Assembly: GCF_002813755.1 (NCBI RefSeq)
Contig: NZ_CP018061.1
Coordinates: 1,974,001-2,038,000, forward strand
DNA: 64,000 bases
Source of the DNA: Enterococcus mundtii
Lineage (GTDB): Bacteria > Bacillota > Bacilli > Lactobacillales > Enterococcaceae
Reading direction: 5' to 3'
Every line of letters starts with the position of its first letter. Position 1 is the first letter of the stretch. Below, in pieces: positions 36,116-49,076 of this stretch. The notes under the pieces were generated by a model. It worked only from the letters and a program-made list of their open reading frames with translations. It was not told the DNA's origin and searched no databases. A program made the translations under genes and the position numbers.

Positions 36116-36292
36116 CTAGAATTTTTTGCGTTTTCTAGCTGCTTCAGATTTTTTCTTACGCTTTACACTTGGTTTTTCGTAGAATTCACGTTTACGAGAT
36201 TCTTGTAAAGTACCCGCTTTTGACACGGAACGTTTGAAGCGACGAAGAGCATCGTCAAGTGATTCGTTTTTGCGAACGACTGTTTTTGACAT
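36116..36292 (-). CDS. rpsU: 30S ribosomal protein S21
   Basis: A 58-residue, strongly basic protein beginning [19 protein letters not shown] and ending RKRKKF, clearly ribosomal protein S21, which helps mRNA start selection on the 30S subunit. First gene of the rpsU-yqeY operon under a near-consensus promoter. Confidence 0.97.
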   Translation of the reverse strand: MSKTVVRKNESLDDALRRFKRSVSKAGTLQESRKREFYEKPSVKRKKKSEAARKRKKF

Positions 36293-36376
36293 ATTAATTC
36301 CCTCCCTCCGAGCTTAAAAAGTAACCGTAATTGTTATTGAAATGTTAATCTCAAGAAACAAGACTGTTCTATAAAC

Positions 36377-36405
36377 ATTATAGCTAAAGCAGTTTTGACC
36401 GTCAA
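36377..36405 (-). promoter_or_regulatory. Promoter of rpsU-yqeY
   Basis: TTGACG (36400-36405), 17-base spacer, perfect TATAAT (36377-36382) on the minus strand. Confidence 0.8.
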
Positions 36406-36456
36406 GAGAATCTTATGATTTTTTTAAATAATCACCTGTTATTTTATTGAAAATTA

Positions 36457-36885
36457 TTATTGACAGCTCTCACAGCGTCCAAATATCTCAAAGCGATGCC
36501 CTTCAATGGTACACCCACTGAGTTGTTCTTCAAAATAATTCATTGGGCACATATGGATTTCTTTTGTCGTCCCACAAACGGTACATATGAAGTGGTGATG
36601 ATGCCCAATCTCGCCTTGACAACAATGAAAACGGAATTTCATTTCTCCATTTAGATCCGTTTCTTCCAAAAGATCTAACTCTGAAAAGTCATGTAAATTA
36701 CGATAGATCGTATCATAGCTGACTCCTTTAAATTCCTGACTCATATAGTCAAAGACTTCTTTTGCAGAGACGTAACGATTTCGTTTGATTAAATATGCGA
36801 GTAATGCTTCTCGCTTTTTCGTGTATTTGAACCCGTTATTTTTCAATGTTTCTAAAGATTGTTCAATCAATGTTTGTTTATTCAT
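36457..36885 (-). CDS. zur: Zinc uptake regulator Zur (Fur family)
   Basis: A 142-residue Fur-family repressor. The winged helix (GVSYDTIYRNLHDF) is followed by HHHHFICTVCGTTKEIHMC and a C-terminal CESC, the paired CxxC motifs holding the structural zinc. The run of histidines and overall pattern match Bacillus Zur more than Fur or PerR. With zinc bound it would repress zinc uptake. The second of two adjacent ATG codons has the better spacing from GGGGG. A candidate Zur box precedes the gene. Confidence 0.85.
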   Translation of the reverse strand: MNKQTLIEQSLETLKNNGFKYTKKREALLAYLIKRNRYVSAKEVFDYMSQEFKGVSYDTIYRNLHDFSELDLLEETDLNGEMKFRFHCCQGEIGHHHHFICTVCGTTKEIHMCPMNYFEEQLSGCTIEGHRFEIFGRCESCQ

Positions 36886-36899
36886 CATTATCCCCCAAA

Positions 36900-36914
36900 T
36901 CAAAATGATTACGA
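36900..36914 (-). promoter_or_regulatory. Candidate Zur box
   Basis: TCAAAATGATTACGA matches the Firmicutes Zur consensus TCGTAAT-N-ATTACGA with two mismatches in the left half. It lies 15 bases before the zur start. Confidence 0.5.
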
Positions 36915-36932
36915 AGTATGTACACTCGAGTA

Positions 36933-36941
36933 TGGTATAAT
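36933..36941 (+). promoter_or_regulatory. Extended -10 promoter of the PPDK regulator
   Basis: TG-G-TATAAT at 36933-36941, 36 bases before the ATG; no good -35 is visible. Confidence 0.5.
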
Positions 36942-36976
36942 AAACCTAAAAAAAAAGCAAGCGAGGTTTTTTATTT

Positions 36977-37834
36977 ATGACTGCCGAATCAAATGAAGTC
37001 GTCACCTTTTTTGTCATTTCCGACTCTGCAGGTGAAACAGCGACAAAATTAGCCCAAGCCACAATGGCGCAATATCCATCCATCGAATTTAGTTTATTTC
37101 GACGAACATTTGTGACTGATCCAGAGACGTTGCAACGCGCACTAAATGATGCATTGTCAGAACAAGCATTAGTTCTCCATACATTGATCAACCAAGAATT
37201 GGTGGATTTAACAAATGAATTTTGTCAAAAAAACAAATTATACAGCTTTGATGTATTGACCCCCCCAATTGCAGAAATTGAGCGCTTGACTGGTATCAAA
37301 CCGACACGTCAACCAGGGGCACTTCACTTATTGAATGAAAATTATTTTAAACGGATCAAAGCGATGGAGTTTGCGGTGAAATATGACGACGGAAAAGATC
37401 CTCGAGGTTTTTTGGAAGCCGATGTTGTCTTACTTGGTGTTTCCAGAACTTCTAAAACGCCGTTAAGTTTGTTTTTAGCCAATAAAAATTTAAAAGTAGC
37501 GAATCTCCCACTGATACCTCAAGCTCATATCCCTAAACAGTTGTGGGAAATCGATCCGAAGAAGATTGTTGGATTAACAAATAACCCTGATATTTTAAAT
37601 AACATTCGTAAAGAACGCATGCGTTCATATGGCCTGAATCCAGATACTGCGTACTCCGATATCGAAAAAATTCGTGCAGAATTGGAATTTGCCAATGAAC
37701 TTTATGAAAAATTAGGGTGTGTCGTCATCAATGTTGCTTCTCTTTCTATTGAAGAAACAGCTTCATTGATCTTGAATGAGTTAGAGCTGGAAGACCATAG
37801 CTATTACGGCACAGAAACTTCGGAAGAAAAGTAG
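36977..37834 (+). CDS. Pyruvate, phosphate dikinase regulatory protein (DUF299)
   Basis: A 285-residue bifunctional kinase/pyrophosphorylase of the DUF299 family. The P-loop-like GVSRTSKTPLS near residue 155 and the opening VTFFVISDSAGETATKLAQA are diagnostic. It uses ADP to phosphorylate and phosphate to reactivate pyruvate, phosphate dikinase (or PEP synthase), switching PEP synthesis. Its target enzyme is not in the window. Single gene, divergent from zur. Confidence 0.92.
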   Translation: MTAESNEVVTFFVISDSAGETATKLAQATMAQYPSIEFSLFRRTFVTDPETLQRALNDALSEQALVLHTLINQELVDLTNEFCQKNKLYSFDVLTPPIAEIERLTGIKPTRQPGALHLLNENYFKRIKAMEFAVKYDDGKDPRGFLEADVVLLGVSRTSKTPLSLFLANKNLKVANLPLIPQAHIPKQLWEIDPKKIVGLTNNPDILNNIRKERMRSYGLNPDTAYSDIEKIRAELEFANELYEKLGCVVINVASLSIEETASLILNELELEDHSYYGTETSEEK

Positions 37835-37857
37835 AAATCTCTTATCTTTTTAAATAA

Positions 37858-37907
37858 TAAAAAAAGGGTTTGATCGGCGCATCAGCGTCTTTCAAATCCT
37901 TTTTTTA
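37858..37907. terminator. Bidirectional terminator
   Basis: Arms AAAAAAAGG.TTTGA and TCAAA.CCTTTTTTT around a GCGCATCAGCG loop; serves the PPDK regulator and the ArsR gene. Confidence 0.8.
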
Positions 37908-37917
37908 ATGACTTTAG

Positions 37918-38217
37918 TTAGTTCTTTTGATGCTCTACATGTTTGATCGTTTGTTCTAAAATATCTAATACATGAAAGTCATCCAAACTGTAAAGGATCG
38001 TTTTTCCTTCACGTCGTGATTTCACCACATGGTTTTCACGTAACAAGCGTAATTGATGAGACACAGCCGATTGTTCCATTTGAACAGATTGACTGATCGA
38101 CGTCACATTTTTTTCACCATCTTTTAAATAAAGTAAAATATTCAAACGTGTCGGATCACTTAATACCTTGAATAATTGACTCACTTTTTCTACTTTAATG
38201 TTTTGATTCCCCGACAA
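37918..38217 (-). CDS. ArsR/SmtB-family metal sensor, CzrA-like
   Basis: A 99-residue winged-helix repressor. The recognition helix is MEQSAVSHQLRLLRE. The C-terminal helix carries D-x-H then H-x-x-H at the exact spacing (DFH, ten residues, HVEH) of the zinc/cobalt site of Staphylococcus CzrA. It has no CadC cysteines. The start is a TTG giving MSGNQN, seven bases after GGAGG; the reading with five more residues would begin inside that site. The target is probably a metal exporter; the P-type ATPase at 2.5 kb has a fitting operator. Confidence 0.85.
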   Translation of the reverse strand: MSGNQNIKVEKVSQLFKVLSDPTRLNILLYLKDGEKNVTSISQSVQMEQSAVSHQLRLLRENHVVKSRREGKTILYSLDDFHVLDILEQTIKHVEHQKN

Positions 38218-38230
38218 ACGATTCACCTCC

Positions 38231-38275
38231 AAAAAAAGACTGACTACTAAAGTGTACCACTTTTTTCGTCAGTCT
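38231..38275 (-). terminator. Terminator of phosphoglucomutase gene
   Basis: Eight-base outer arms AGACTGAC/GTCAGTCT and a six-base inner stem AAAGTG/CACTTT, then seven T on the minus strand, which run straight into the GGAGG of the ArsR gene. Confidence 0.8.
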
Positions 38276-38282
38276 CAACTGT

Positions 38283-40010
38283 TTATTCTTCTGTCATTGA
38301 TTTGATGCTAGCTTCAAGTGCAGCAATTTTTTCTTGTGCTGCTTCGTTTGAATCACCTTTGACACCAATATAAAATTTGATTTTTGGTTCCGTTCCAGAA
38401 GGACGAATCGCGATCCAACCGTCTTCTTCTAGTGTATATTTCAATACATCTGAAGGTGGAGTCGTTAGTTTTTCTACATTTCCTTGGGCATCTGTTTTTG
38501 TTAGTGCCTTGAAATCTTCTGTTTGTAAAACTTTTTCTCCAGCAAATTCAGTTGGTGCATCTTTTCTGAATTTCTCCATCAGTGCAGCAATTTTCGCTGA
38601 ACCTTCTTGACCACTCATTGTGACTGAAATTGTTTTTTCTGCATAATAGCCATACGTTTCAAAAATCGATTGTAACCCATCATAAAGGGTCTTATCTTGT
38701 TTTTTATAAAATGCAGCAACTTCTGCTAATAATAATAGTGCTTGAATCGCGTCTTTATCGCGAACGAATGGTTTGACTAAATAACCGTAGCTTTCTTCAA
38801 AACCAAACATGAATGTATGCGCCTTTGTTTCTTCAAATTGTTGGATTTTTTCAGCAATAAATTTGAAGCCAGTCAAGACGTTCATCATTTCTACACCATA
38901 ATGTCTAGCGATTGCTGTCGGTAGTTCACTTGAAACGATTGATTTCAAGACCGCCGCATTTTCTGGCAGTGTTCCTTTTTCTTGGTGAGCTTCCAGGATA
39001 TATTGGACAAGCAAAGCGCCGATTTGATTTCCTGTCAATACTTTGTATGAACCGTCTGGCAAGCGTACAGCTGCACCTAGACGATCGGCATCTGGATCAG
39101 TAGCAATCAATAGATCTGCGCCTTCTTTTTCGCCTAAACGGATTGCGTATTCAAAAGCAGAGTGTTCTTCTGGATTTGGTGATTTGACTGTGGTGAAGTC
39201 TGGGTCAGCGACTGCTTGCTCAGGAACCAAGACAAATTGTTCAAATCCCGCTTGAGTCAACGCACGCTCACCTAACATTTTACCTGTTCCGTGTAACGGC
39301 GTGAAGACTAGCTTCAATTCTTTCCCTAATGTTTCTACTAATTCATGATTGATCGTCACTGCTTTGATTTCTTCCAAGTACGCTTGGTCGATTTCTTCGC
39401 CGATGATCGTGATCAAATCACTATTTTTTGCTTGTTCTTCTGCTAAAACTTCTACTTTTAGTGGATTGCTGATGTTTCGTACATATTTTGTCAATGCGTC
39501 TGCATCAGCAGGCGGCATTTGTCCACCATCTTCGCCATAGACTTTATAGCCATTATATGCCGCTGGATTATGAGAAGCTGTAACCATGATCCCAGCGAAT
39601 GCGTTAAGATGACGAACCGCAAATGAAAGCTCTGGGGTTGGTCGTAAGCTTTCAAAGACAAAAGATGGAATACCATGTTGCGCTAAAGTTTTTGCCGCTT
39701 CCATCGCAAATTCTGGCGATTGATGACGTGAATCATAAGCGATCGCTACCCCACGTTTTTTTGTTTCTGCTCCTTGTTCATCCATAAATTGTGCAAGCCC
39801 TTCTGTTGCTTGACGTACAGTATAGATGTTCATTCGATTAATTCCAGGCCCTAAGATCCCGCGCATTCCTGCTGTACCAAATTCCAAAGGTGCGTAGAAC
39901 GCATCTTCTAATTTTTCAGGATTTTCACTTAATTCTTTTAATTGTTTTTTTAAATTTTCTTCTAATGATTCTTCAGTTGCCCATTGCTCGTAAACTTGTT
40001 TCCAAGACAT
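38283..40010 (-). CDS. pgm: Phosphoglucomutase/phosphomannomutase
   Basis: A 575-residue alpha-D-phosphohexomutase, the long Gram-positive form. The phosphoserine is in MVTASHNPAAYNGYKVYG near residue 146, the metal loop is DPDADRLG near 305, the sugar loop FGFEESYG near 400, and the C-terminal phosphate site RPSGTEPKIKFY. It interconverts glucose 1- and 6-phosphate and so feeds galU, at the end of this window. The start at MSWKQ follows GAGGTG; the longer reading has 22 extra residues. Confidence 0.93.
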   Translation of the reverse strand: MSWKQVYEQWATEESLEENLKKQLKELSENPEKLEDAFYAPLEFGTAGMRGILGPGINRMNIYTVRQATEGLAQFMDEQGAETKKRGVAIAYDSRHQSPEFAMEAAKTLAQHGIPSFVFESLRPTPELSFAVRHLNAFAGIMVTASHNPAAYNGYKVYGEDGGQMPPADADALTKYVRNISNPLKVEVLAEEQAKNSDLITIIGEEIDQAYLEEIKAVTINHELVETLGKELKLVFTPLHGTGKMLGERALTQAGFEQFVLVPEQAVADPDFTTVKSPNPEEHSAFEYAIRLGEKEGADLLIATDPDADRLGAAVRLPDGSYKVLTGNQIGALLVQYILEAHQEKGTLPENAAVLKSIVSSELPTAIARHYGVEMMNVLTGFKFIAEKIQQFEETKAHTFMFGFEESYGYLVKPFVRDKDAIQALLLLAEVAAFYKKQDKTLYDGLQSIFETYGYYAEKTISVTMSGQEGSAKIAALMEKFRKDAPTEFAGEKVLQTEDFKALTKTDAQGNVEKLTTPPSDVLKYTLEEDGWIAIRPSGTEPKIKFYIGVKGDSNEAAQEKIAALEASIKSMTEE

Positions 40011-40048
40011 GAAGCTGACACCTCTTTCTAAAAATATGTTCCTTTCTA

Positions 40049-40077
40049 AGTATAGCATTCTCTTTTTAGATAGCAAA
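40049..40077 (-). promoter_or_regulatory. Promoter of pgm
   Basis: Extended -10 TG-C-TATACT (40049-40057) with a weak TTTGCT -35 (40072-40077). A palindromic repeat begins just 12 bases upstream. Confidence 0.5.
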
Positions 40078-40088
40078 GCATAAGAAAA

Positions 40089-40254
40089 GGTTGTGAAAGA
40101 AGCGCTCTGACCTGAGCAGTAAGATGAGAAATCAGAAAATAGCTCTTCATATTTTTTGATTTATCAGCTTAATGTTGAAGGTCAGCTTCTTGAACACCGT
40201 TTATCTAGGCTGTGAAAGAAGCCCTCTGACCTGAGTGAAAAAGTCGTTCAGCAC
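40089..40254 (+). repeat. Palindromic intergenic repeat, one full and one partial unit (trxB-pgm)
   Basis: A full 119-base unit (40089-40207) from GGTTGTGAAAGAAGC to GAACACC followed directly by a partial unit that starts GGCTGTGAAAGAAGC. The full unit is closely similar to the unit at 61371. It lies upstream of pgm, in reverse orientation to both flanking genes. Confidence 0.85.
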
Positions 40255-40308
40255 AAAAAAACCGTACCATCCCTAAAATAGTAGAAACTATTTTAGGATA
40301 GTACGGTT
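40255..40308 (-). terminator. Terminator of trxB
   Basis: Arms ACCGTAC/GTACGGT with a long inner CTAAAATAGT/ACTATTTTAG stem, then seven T on the minus strand. Confidence 0.9.
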
Positions 40309-40425
40309 CATTGTACATAGTAGTTACTTCCACCGTCTATTCAATTATTGAAGATATCTAATCATCTAGCTCATCGATTTTGATTTTCTAGACGCTTTCG
40401 ATCTTATTTTATCAATAAACGAGCA

Positions 40426-41355
40426 TTATGCTTTTGGCGTTTCTTCTAAAGCTTCCAAGTATTTATATACTTGTTGTCCAGCAATCCCGCCATCGCCTAC
40501 TGCTGTAGTGATTTGGCGTAGATCTTTTTCTCGTACATCGCCAATGGCAAATACACCAGGCATGTTCGTACGCATGTCTTGATCTGTTGGAATCCAGCCA
40601 GCATCATTTGTGATCCCAGCTTTGCGGAAAGGTTCAGTCAACGGATCTAGTCCAACATAGATGAACACACCGTCAGCTGCTAATTCGATTGCTTCCCCTG
40701 TTTTTGCGTTGTGCCCTTTGACACCAGTAACGACCATATCATTTCCGATGATCTCATCAGTGATCGTATCCCAAACAAATGAGATTTTTTCGTTCGCAAA
40801 TGCGCGATCTTGGATGATTTTTTGCGCTCTTAATTCATCACGACGATGAACGATAACGACTTCTGAAGCAAATTGTGTCAAATACACAGCTTCTTCTACC
40901 GCAGAATCGCCACCACCAATCACGACTAAGCGTTTGTTACGGAAAAATGCACCGTCACAAACCGCGCAGTAAGAAACACCACGTCCAGCATATTCTTCTT
41001 CGCCTGGTACCCCTAGTTTACGATGGATACAACCAGTTGCAATGATGACTGTTTTCGCTTCGTAACTTTTGTCTTCACAGATGACTTCTTTATAGTTGCC
41101 ATGATCTTTGATATCTTGGACGATACCATAGACATTTTCAGTTCCAAATCGTGAAACACCTTCATACATTTTATACGCAAGGTCTGGACCCATGATCGAA
41201 TCAAATCCAGGATAATTTTCTACTTCTGCGGTATTGTTCATTTGCCCGCCAGGTGCCCCTTGTTCGATCATCGCTACTGATAAGTTTGATCTTGAAGCAT
41301 ATAGAGCAGCGGTCATACCAGCAGGCCCTGCGCCAATTACGATTACATCATACAT
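40426..41355 (-). CDS. trxB: Thioredoxin reductase
   Basis: A 309-residue FAD/NADPH flavoenzyme that keeps thioredoxin reduced. The FAD motif GAGPAGMTAALYA starts at residue 9, the redox pair is in YCAVCDG near residue 133, the NADPH motif GGGDSAVEEA near 155, and the second FAD segment GVFAIGDVR near 275. The start at MYDVIV follows CGGAGG. Single gene with own promoter and terminator. Confidence 0.95.
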   Translation of the reverse strand: MYDVIVIGAGPAGMTAALYASRSNLSVAMIEQGAPGGQMNNTAEVENYPGFDSIMGPDLAYKMYEGVSRFGTENVYGIVQDIKDHGNYKEVICEDKSYEAKTVIIATGCIHRKLGVPGEEEYAGRGVSYCAVCDGAFFRNKRLVVIGGGDSAVEEAVYLTQFASEVVIVHRRDELRAQKIIQDRAFANEKISFVWDTITDEIIGNDMVVTGVKGHNAKTGEAIELAADGVFIYVGLDPLTEPFRKAGITNDAGWIPTDQDMRTNMPGVFAIGDVREKDLRQITTAVGDGGIAGQQVYKYLEALEETPKA

Positions 41356-41414
41356 ATGTAGATTCCTCCGTTTTAAAATCAAGTAAGCCTACTTTACAGC
41401 CAATCACACAAAAA

Positions 41415-41484
41415 GTCTATTGTTCTGCCTACGAGTTTCGAATAGATATATTATACTCGAAATCGATAGACAAAAACAATAGAC
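41415..41484 (-). promoter_or_regulatory. trxB promoter inside a nested inverted repeat
   Basis: Outer arms GTCTATTGTT (41415-41424) and AACAATAGAC (41475-41484) are perfect; an inner imperfect pair involves TTTCGA/TCGAAA. The trxB promoter lies within: TTGTTT (41474-41479), 18 bases, TATAAT (41450-41455). On the minus strand five T follow the hairpin, so it might also serve as the terminator of the GH1 gene. Confidence 0.5.
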
Positions 41485-41498
41485 ATTCTTATTCTATC

Positions 41499-44338
<2,840 letters not shown>

Positions 44339-44369
44339 ACACTCACTCCTTCGTCTTTTTTACAACTCT

Positions 44370-44398
44370 ATTATCATTTTTGTAAATAAAAGTCACAA
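44370..44398 (-). promoter_or_regulatory. Promoter of the GH4-GH1 operon
   Basis: TTGTGA (44393-44398), 17-base spacer, GATAAT (44370-44375) on the minus strand. The spacer contains a TTTACAA element. Confidence 0.55.
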
Positions 44399-44420
44399 TA
44401 CTTTTTGATTACTTTGAATA

Positions 44421-44437
44421 ATCATTTACAAAATGAT
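44421..44437. promoter_or_regulatory. Perfect palindrome, candidate RpiR operator
   Basis: ATCATTT-ACA-AAATGAT, seven-base perfect arms, upstream of the GH4 promoter. The core TTTACAA recurs in this intergenic region near 44380, 44456 and 44591 in either orientation. Confidence 0.5.
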
Positions 44438-44568
44438 CGATATTCTTGTGATTTTTTGTAAATTTATTGCGCATAACAAAAAGAAAAATAATAAAAAAAA
44501 ACAAATAAAGCCTAATCTTTTAATCAAAATTAGCGAGTAAAGGAATTACTTCTCTTTGATTTGTTCCA

Positions 44569-44597
44569 TTGACACACTTAATAATACCGTTTACAAT
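44569..44597 (+). promoter_or_regulatory. Promoter of the RpiR gene with cre-like site
   Basis: TTGACA (44569-44574), 17-base spacer, TACAAT (44592-44597). TAATACCGTTTACA (44582-44595) overlaps the -10 and matches the cre consensus TGWAANCGNTNWCA at 12 of 14 positions. Confidence 0.6.
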
Positions 44598-44643
44598 TAT
44601 TTTACATACTTTTAACTAAAAACGTAAAAAAGAGGATCGAATT

Positions 44644-45549
44644 ATGCTATTAAAGGAAAAGCTTAAACAAATCAACTTTTCACCTTCAGAAAGCGAAGTC
44701 ATCCGTTTTCTCCAAGCCAATGAAACAACTCTGGCCGATCGAACGATTCAACAAATTGCAGCAACTTGCTATGTCCATCCTTCTACTTTGATTCGGATCG
44801 CCAAAAAAATGGGGTTTAATGGATGGGTGGATTTTAGAGATGCGTTCATCGCTGAAACAGAATATCTGCAAGGCAACTTTCAAGAAGTGGACGCCAATCT
44901 CCCTTTTTCCGAAAATGAAGGCATCATGACGATCGCTAATCGGATTGCGGCACTTGAACGTATGACGATCCAAGATACGTTATCCTTGTTGATGCACGAC
45001 GATCTCCAACAAGCAAAACAACTTCTGCTACGAGCCAATAAAATCGTATTATTTTCGAGTGACACCAACACCTTGATCGCTCAATCCTTCAAATTGAAAA
45101 TGAATCGGATCAAACAAGAAGTGACCATTGTGCCAACTTCTGGTGAGTCTTATTACGATGCCTACAATTGTCAGCCTGAAAACTGTGCAATCTTGATCTC
45201 CTATACGGGAGAAAACCAGATGATGCTTCGGACTGCTGAAATTTTGAAAGAAAAAAATGTGCCGATTTTATCGTTGACGAGCATCGGTGAGTCCAGTTTG
45301 TCCACAGCGAGCGATGTGGTATTGCGCCTGACAACACGTGAACGATTGTACTCAAAAATCAGTAGTTTCACGATCAATACGTCGATCTCCTATTTGTTGG
45401 ATGTTTTATATAGTTGTGTCTTTGCTGAACATTATCGTGAGAACCTTGATTATTTGATCGAAGTCGGTCAAAAAGTCGATACACGGCAGATCAGTTCATC
45501 CATCATGAAAGAAGAACTATTTACCGATGCAATCGAAGATGGCGATTAG
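44644..45549 (+). CDS. RpiR-family transcriptional regulator
   Basis: A 301-residue regulator with an N-terminal helix-turn-helix (TIQQIAATCYVHPSTLIRIAKKMGF, about residues 35-60) and a C-terminal SIS phosphosugar-binding domain (residues 130-265, LISYTGENQMML, ILSLTSIGESSLS). It is divergent from the GH4-GH1 operon and so most likely controls it in response to a phosphorylated sugar. Whether it activates or represses cannot be told. Confidence 0.9.
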   Translation: MLLKEKLKQINFSPSESEVIRFLQANETTLADRTIQQIAATCYVHPSTLIRIAKKMGFNGWVDFRDAFIAETEYLQGNFQEVDANLPFSENEGIMTIANRIAALERMTIQDTLSLLMHDDLQQAKQLLLRANKIVLFSSDTNTLIAQSFKLKMNRIKQEVTIVPTSGESYYDAYNCQPENCAILISYTGENQMMLRTAEILKEKNVPILSLTSIGESSLSTASDVVLRLTTRERLYSKISSFTINTSISYLLDVLYSCVFAEHYRENLDYLIEVGQKVDTRQISSSIMKEELFTDAIEDGD

Positions 45550-45651
45550 TCTACTTTTATAGCGGGAACGATCAGAAAGATTCGTTCAGAACAATGTTGC
45601 TCCTTGAAATTCACTCTCTAATTAAATAGCTGAACTTCTAAGAAAATAAGC

Positions 45652-45701
45652 CGTAACATCCAAAATATGAGAGGAGATTCTCGGATGTTACGACTTTTTT
45701 T
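45652..45701. terminator. Terminator between rpiR and bglP
   Basis: Perfect ten-base arms CGTAACATCC/GGATGTTACG with a GAGA/TCTC inner stem; a run of seven T on the plus strand, a weaker T-tract on the minus strand. Confidence 0.8.
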
Positions 45702-45795
45702 GGAATCAGGTACTTAGAAACATCCTCCTGTGGAAAAATGCTCTTTAACACCAAGCTAACTTTCTAAAACCTTGATTTTAAAGGATTTAAACTCA

Positions 45796-47745
<1,950 letters not shown>

Positions 47746-47772
47746 TCATTCGTTGAACCCACGGCCCTCCTT

Positions 47773-48630
47773 TTAGTGATTTTTTAAATGATTATTATCT
47801 GCCAAACGAGCCAGATGGATCGTTAAGTAGACAATTTCATCGTCTGACATATGATAATTAAATGTTTCCTGTAAGAATAAAGCGATTTTGTCCACGCAGC
47901 CAGAAGCCGTTTGGTATTTTCGCTGGATCATCTGGATCAGTTCTTCCTCGACCTCACCTTCTTGGGTAAGGGACGTGTTCATCACACGGCTGAGAAAAAA
48001 ACGAAGATGCGTGACAAATCGGAAAAAATAAATCGATTCTTCATCAAAGGGTGTTTGATAATAATAGCGAACGATATTCAAAATATCCTGAATGGTTTTC
48101 GTAAACTGGTACATATTGTTCATACTATCTTGTTCTGATTGTGCATTGACTAAATGAAGGGCAATGAATCCAGCTTCATTTTCGGATAAATCAAATCCAT
48201 ATTTATGATGGACTCTTTCAATCGTTTTTTTACCTATTTGGTATTCTCTCGGAAATAATTGCTTGATATCATATAATAAAACATTAGGTAATCCAACGCC
48301 GGTTTTATAACGTTTGATCGCATTGTATAAATGATCGGTCAATGAAATATAAATGGATTCATTCAATGTCACATCTAACTTTTCTTTCGTATACTCGATG
48401 ATCTCGTAGGAGAGTTCGAGGTATTCCATCGGGATATCCTCCGCTAATTTTTGAAAATGCCTCGAGAGTCGATCATCTGTCAAATGAAATTCTTTATCCA
48501 CACCCGCTTCTAAAATAGCATCACCAATCTTTTTTTTGAATGCTAATCCTTTTCCCATAACGATCATTTCTCGATTTAATTTGTCCCTTGTGACAACGAC
48601 ATTATTATTTAGAATTTTTTCAATCCGCAT
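47773..48630 (-). CDS. licT: LicT/BglG-family transcriptional antiterminator
   Basis: A 285-residue RNA-binding antiterminator. The N-terminal co-antiterminator domain (residues 1-57, RIEKILNNNVVVTRD) binds the RAT RNA element; two PTS regulation domains follow, with conserved histidines in HLYNAIKR, HHKYGF and HLARLA. The PTS phosphorylates them to report sugar and catabolite state. A matching RAT and terminator lie just upstream, so the protein controls its own operon. Confidence 0.93.
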   Translation of the reverse strand: MRIEKILNNNVVVTRDKLNREMIVMGKGLAFKKKIGDAILEAGVDKEFHLTDDRLSRHFQKLAEDIPMEYLELSYEIIEYTKEKLDVTLNESIYISLTDHLYNAIKRYKTGVGLPNVLLYDIKQLFPREYQIGKKTIERVHHKYGFDLSENEAGFIALHLVNAQSEQDSMNNMYQFTKTIQDILNIVRYYYQTPFDEESIYFFRFVTHLRFFLSRVMNTSLTQEGEVEEELIQMIQRKYQTASGCVDKIALFLQETFNYHMSDDEIVYLTIHLARLADNNHLKNH

Positions 48631-48682
48631 AATATCCCCTTTCTATGATTGTCACTCCTAAAAAAACAAAAAAACCCAAAAA

Positions 48683-48746
48683 GTCAGCCATGGAATCGAT
48701 TCATGGTGACTGATTAGGTTTAGCTTGCGTGATGCAATCACTATCC
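48683..48746 (-). promoter_or_regulatory. RAT antiterminator element and overlapping terminator
   Basis: On the minus strand, the 30-base RAT (48717-48746) starts GGATAGTGATTGC and ends GCTAAACC, the expected LicT-target pattern. It overlaps a terminator with arms GTCA.CCATG/CATGG.TGAC (48683-48710) followed by T-runs. LicT bound to the RAT would stop the terminator from forming. Confidence 0.9.
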
Positions 48747-48766
48747 AACAGTATGTTCTTTTCTTC

Positions 48767-48803
48767 ATAGTAGCGAAACAATTTTAAAATGTCAACGCTT
48801 TCT
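48767..48803 (-). promoter_or_regulatory. Promoter of licT-bglP with cre site
   Basis: TTGACA (48790-48795), 17-base spacer, TACTAT (48767-48772). A cre, AGAAAGCGTTGACA (48790-48803), matches the consensus at 13 of 14 positions and covers the -35 box, so CcpA would block transcription when glucose is present. Confidence 0.8.
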
Positions 48804-48945
48804 TTTGTATTATTCCTATATTTCTAAAAAAAATTCTTTCACGTTAACATGGAAACTACCACTCCCCCAGAACAGCCATTAACCGGATAGTAAGAATAGC
48901 CGATGGACTTTTTTGATTTGAATCACACTGCTGGCAATCAAGTCA

Positions 48946-49002
48946 TAAAAAATAAGCCTTGATCCCCAAAAGTTGGCACGTTTTTGGGGATTCAAGACTT
49001 AT
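48946..49002 (-). terminator. Terminator of the ABC exporter operon
   Basis: Long imperfect arms ATAAG..TTGATCCCCAAAA and complement, T-run on the minus strand. The 120 bases between it and the bgl promoter region are otherwise empty. Confidence 0.85.
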
Positions 49003-49076
49003 GAGTTGAGGCTAACTATTTTTATCACGGTTTACGATACAAGTGTTTCAAAAACAGATACCTTTATTCTTCCCTG

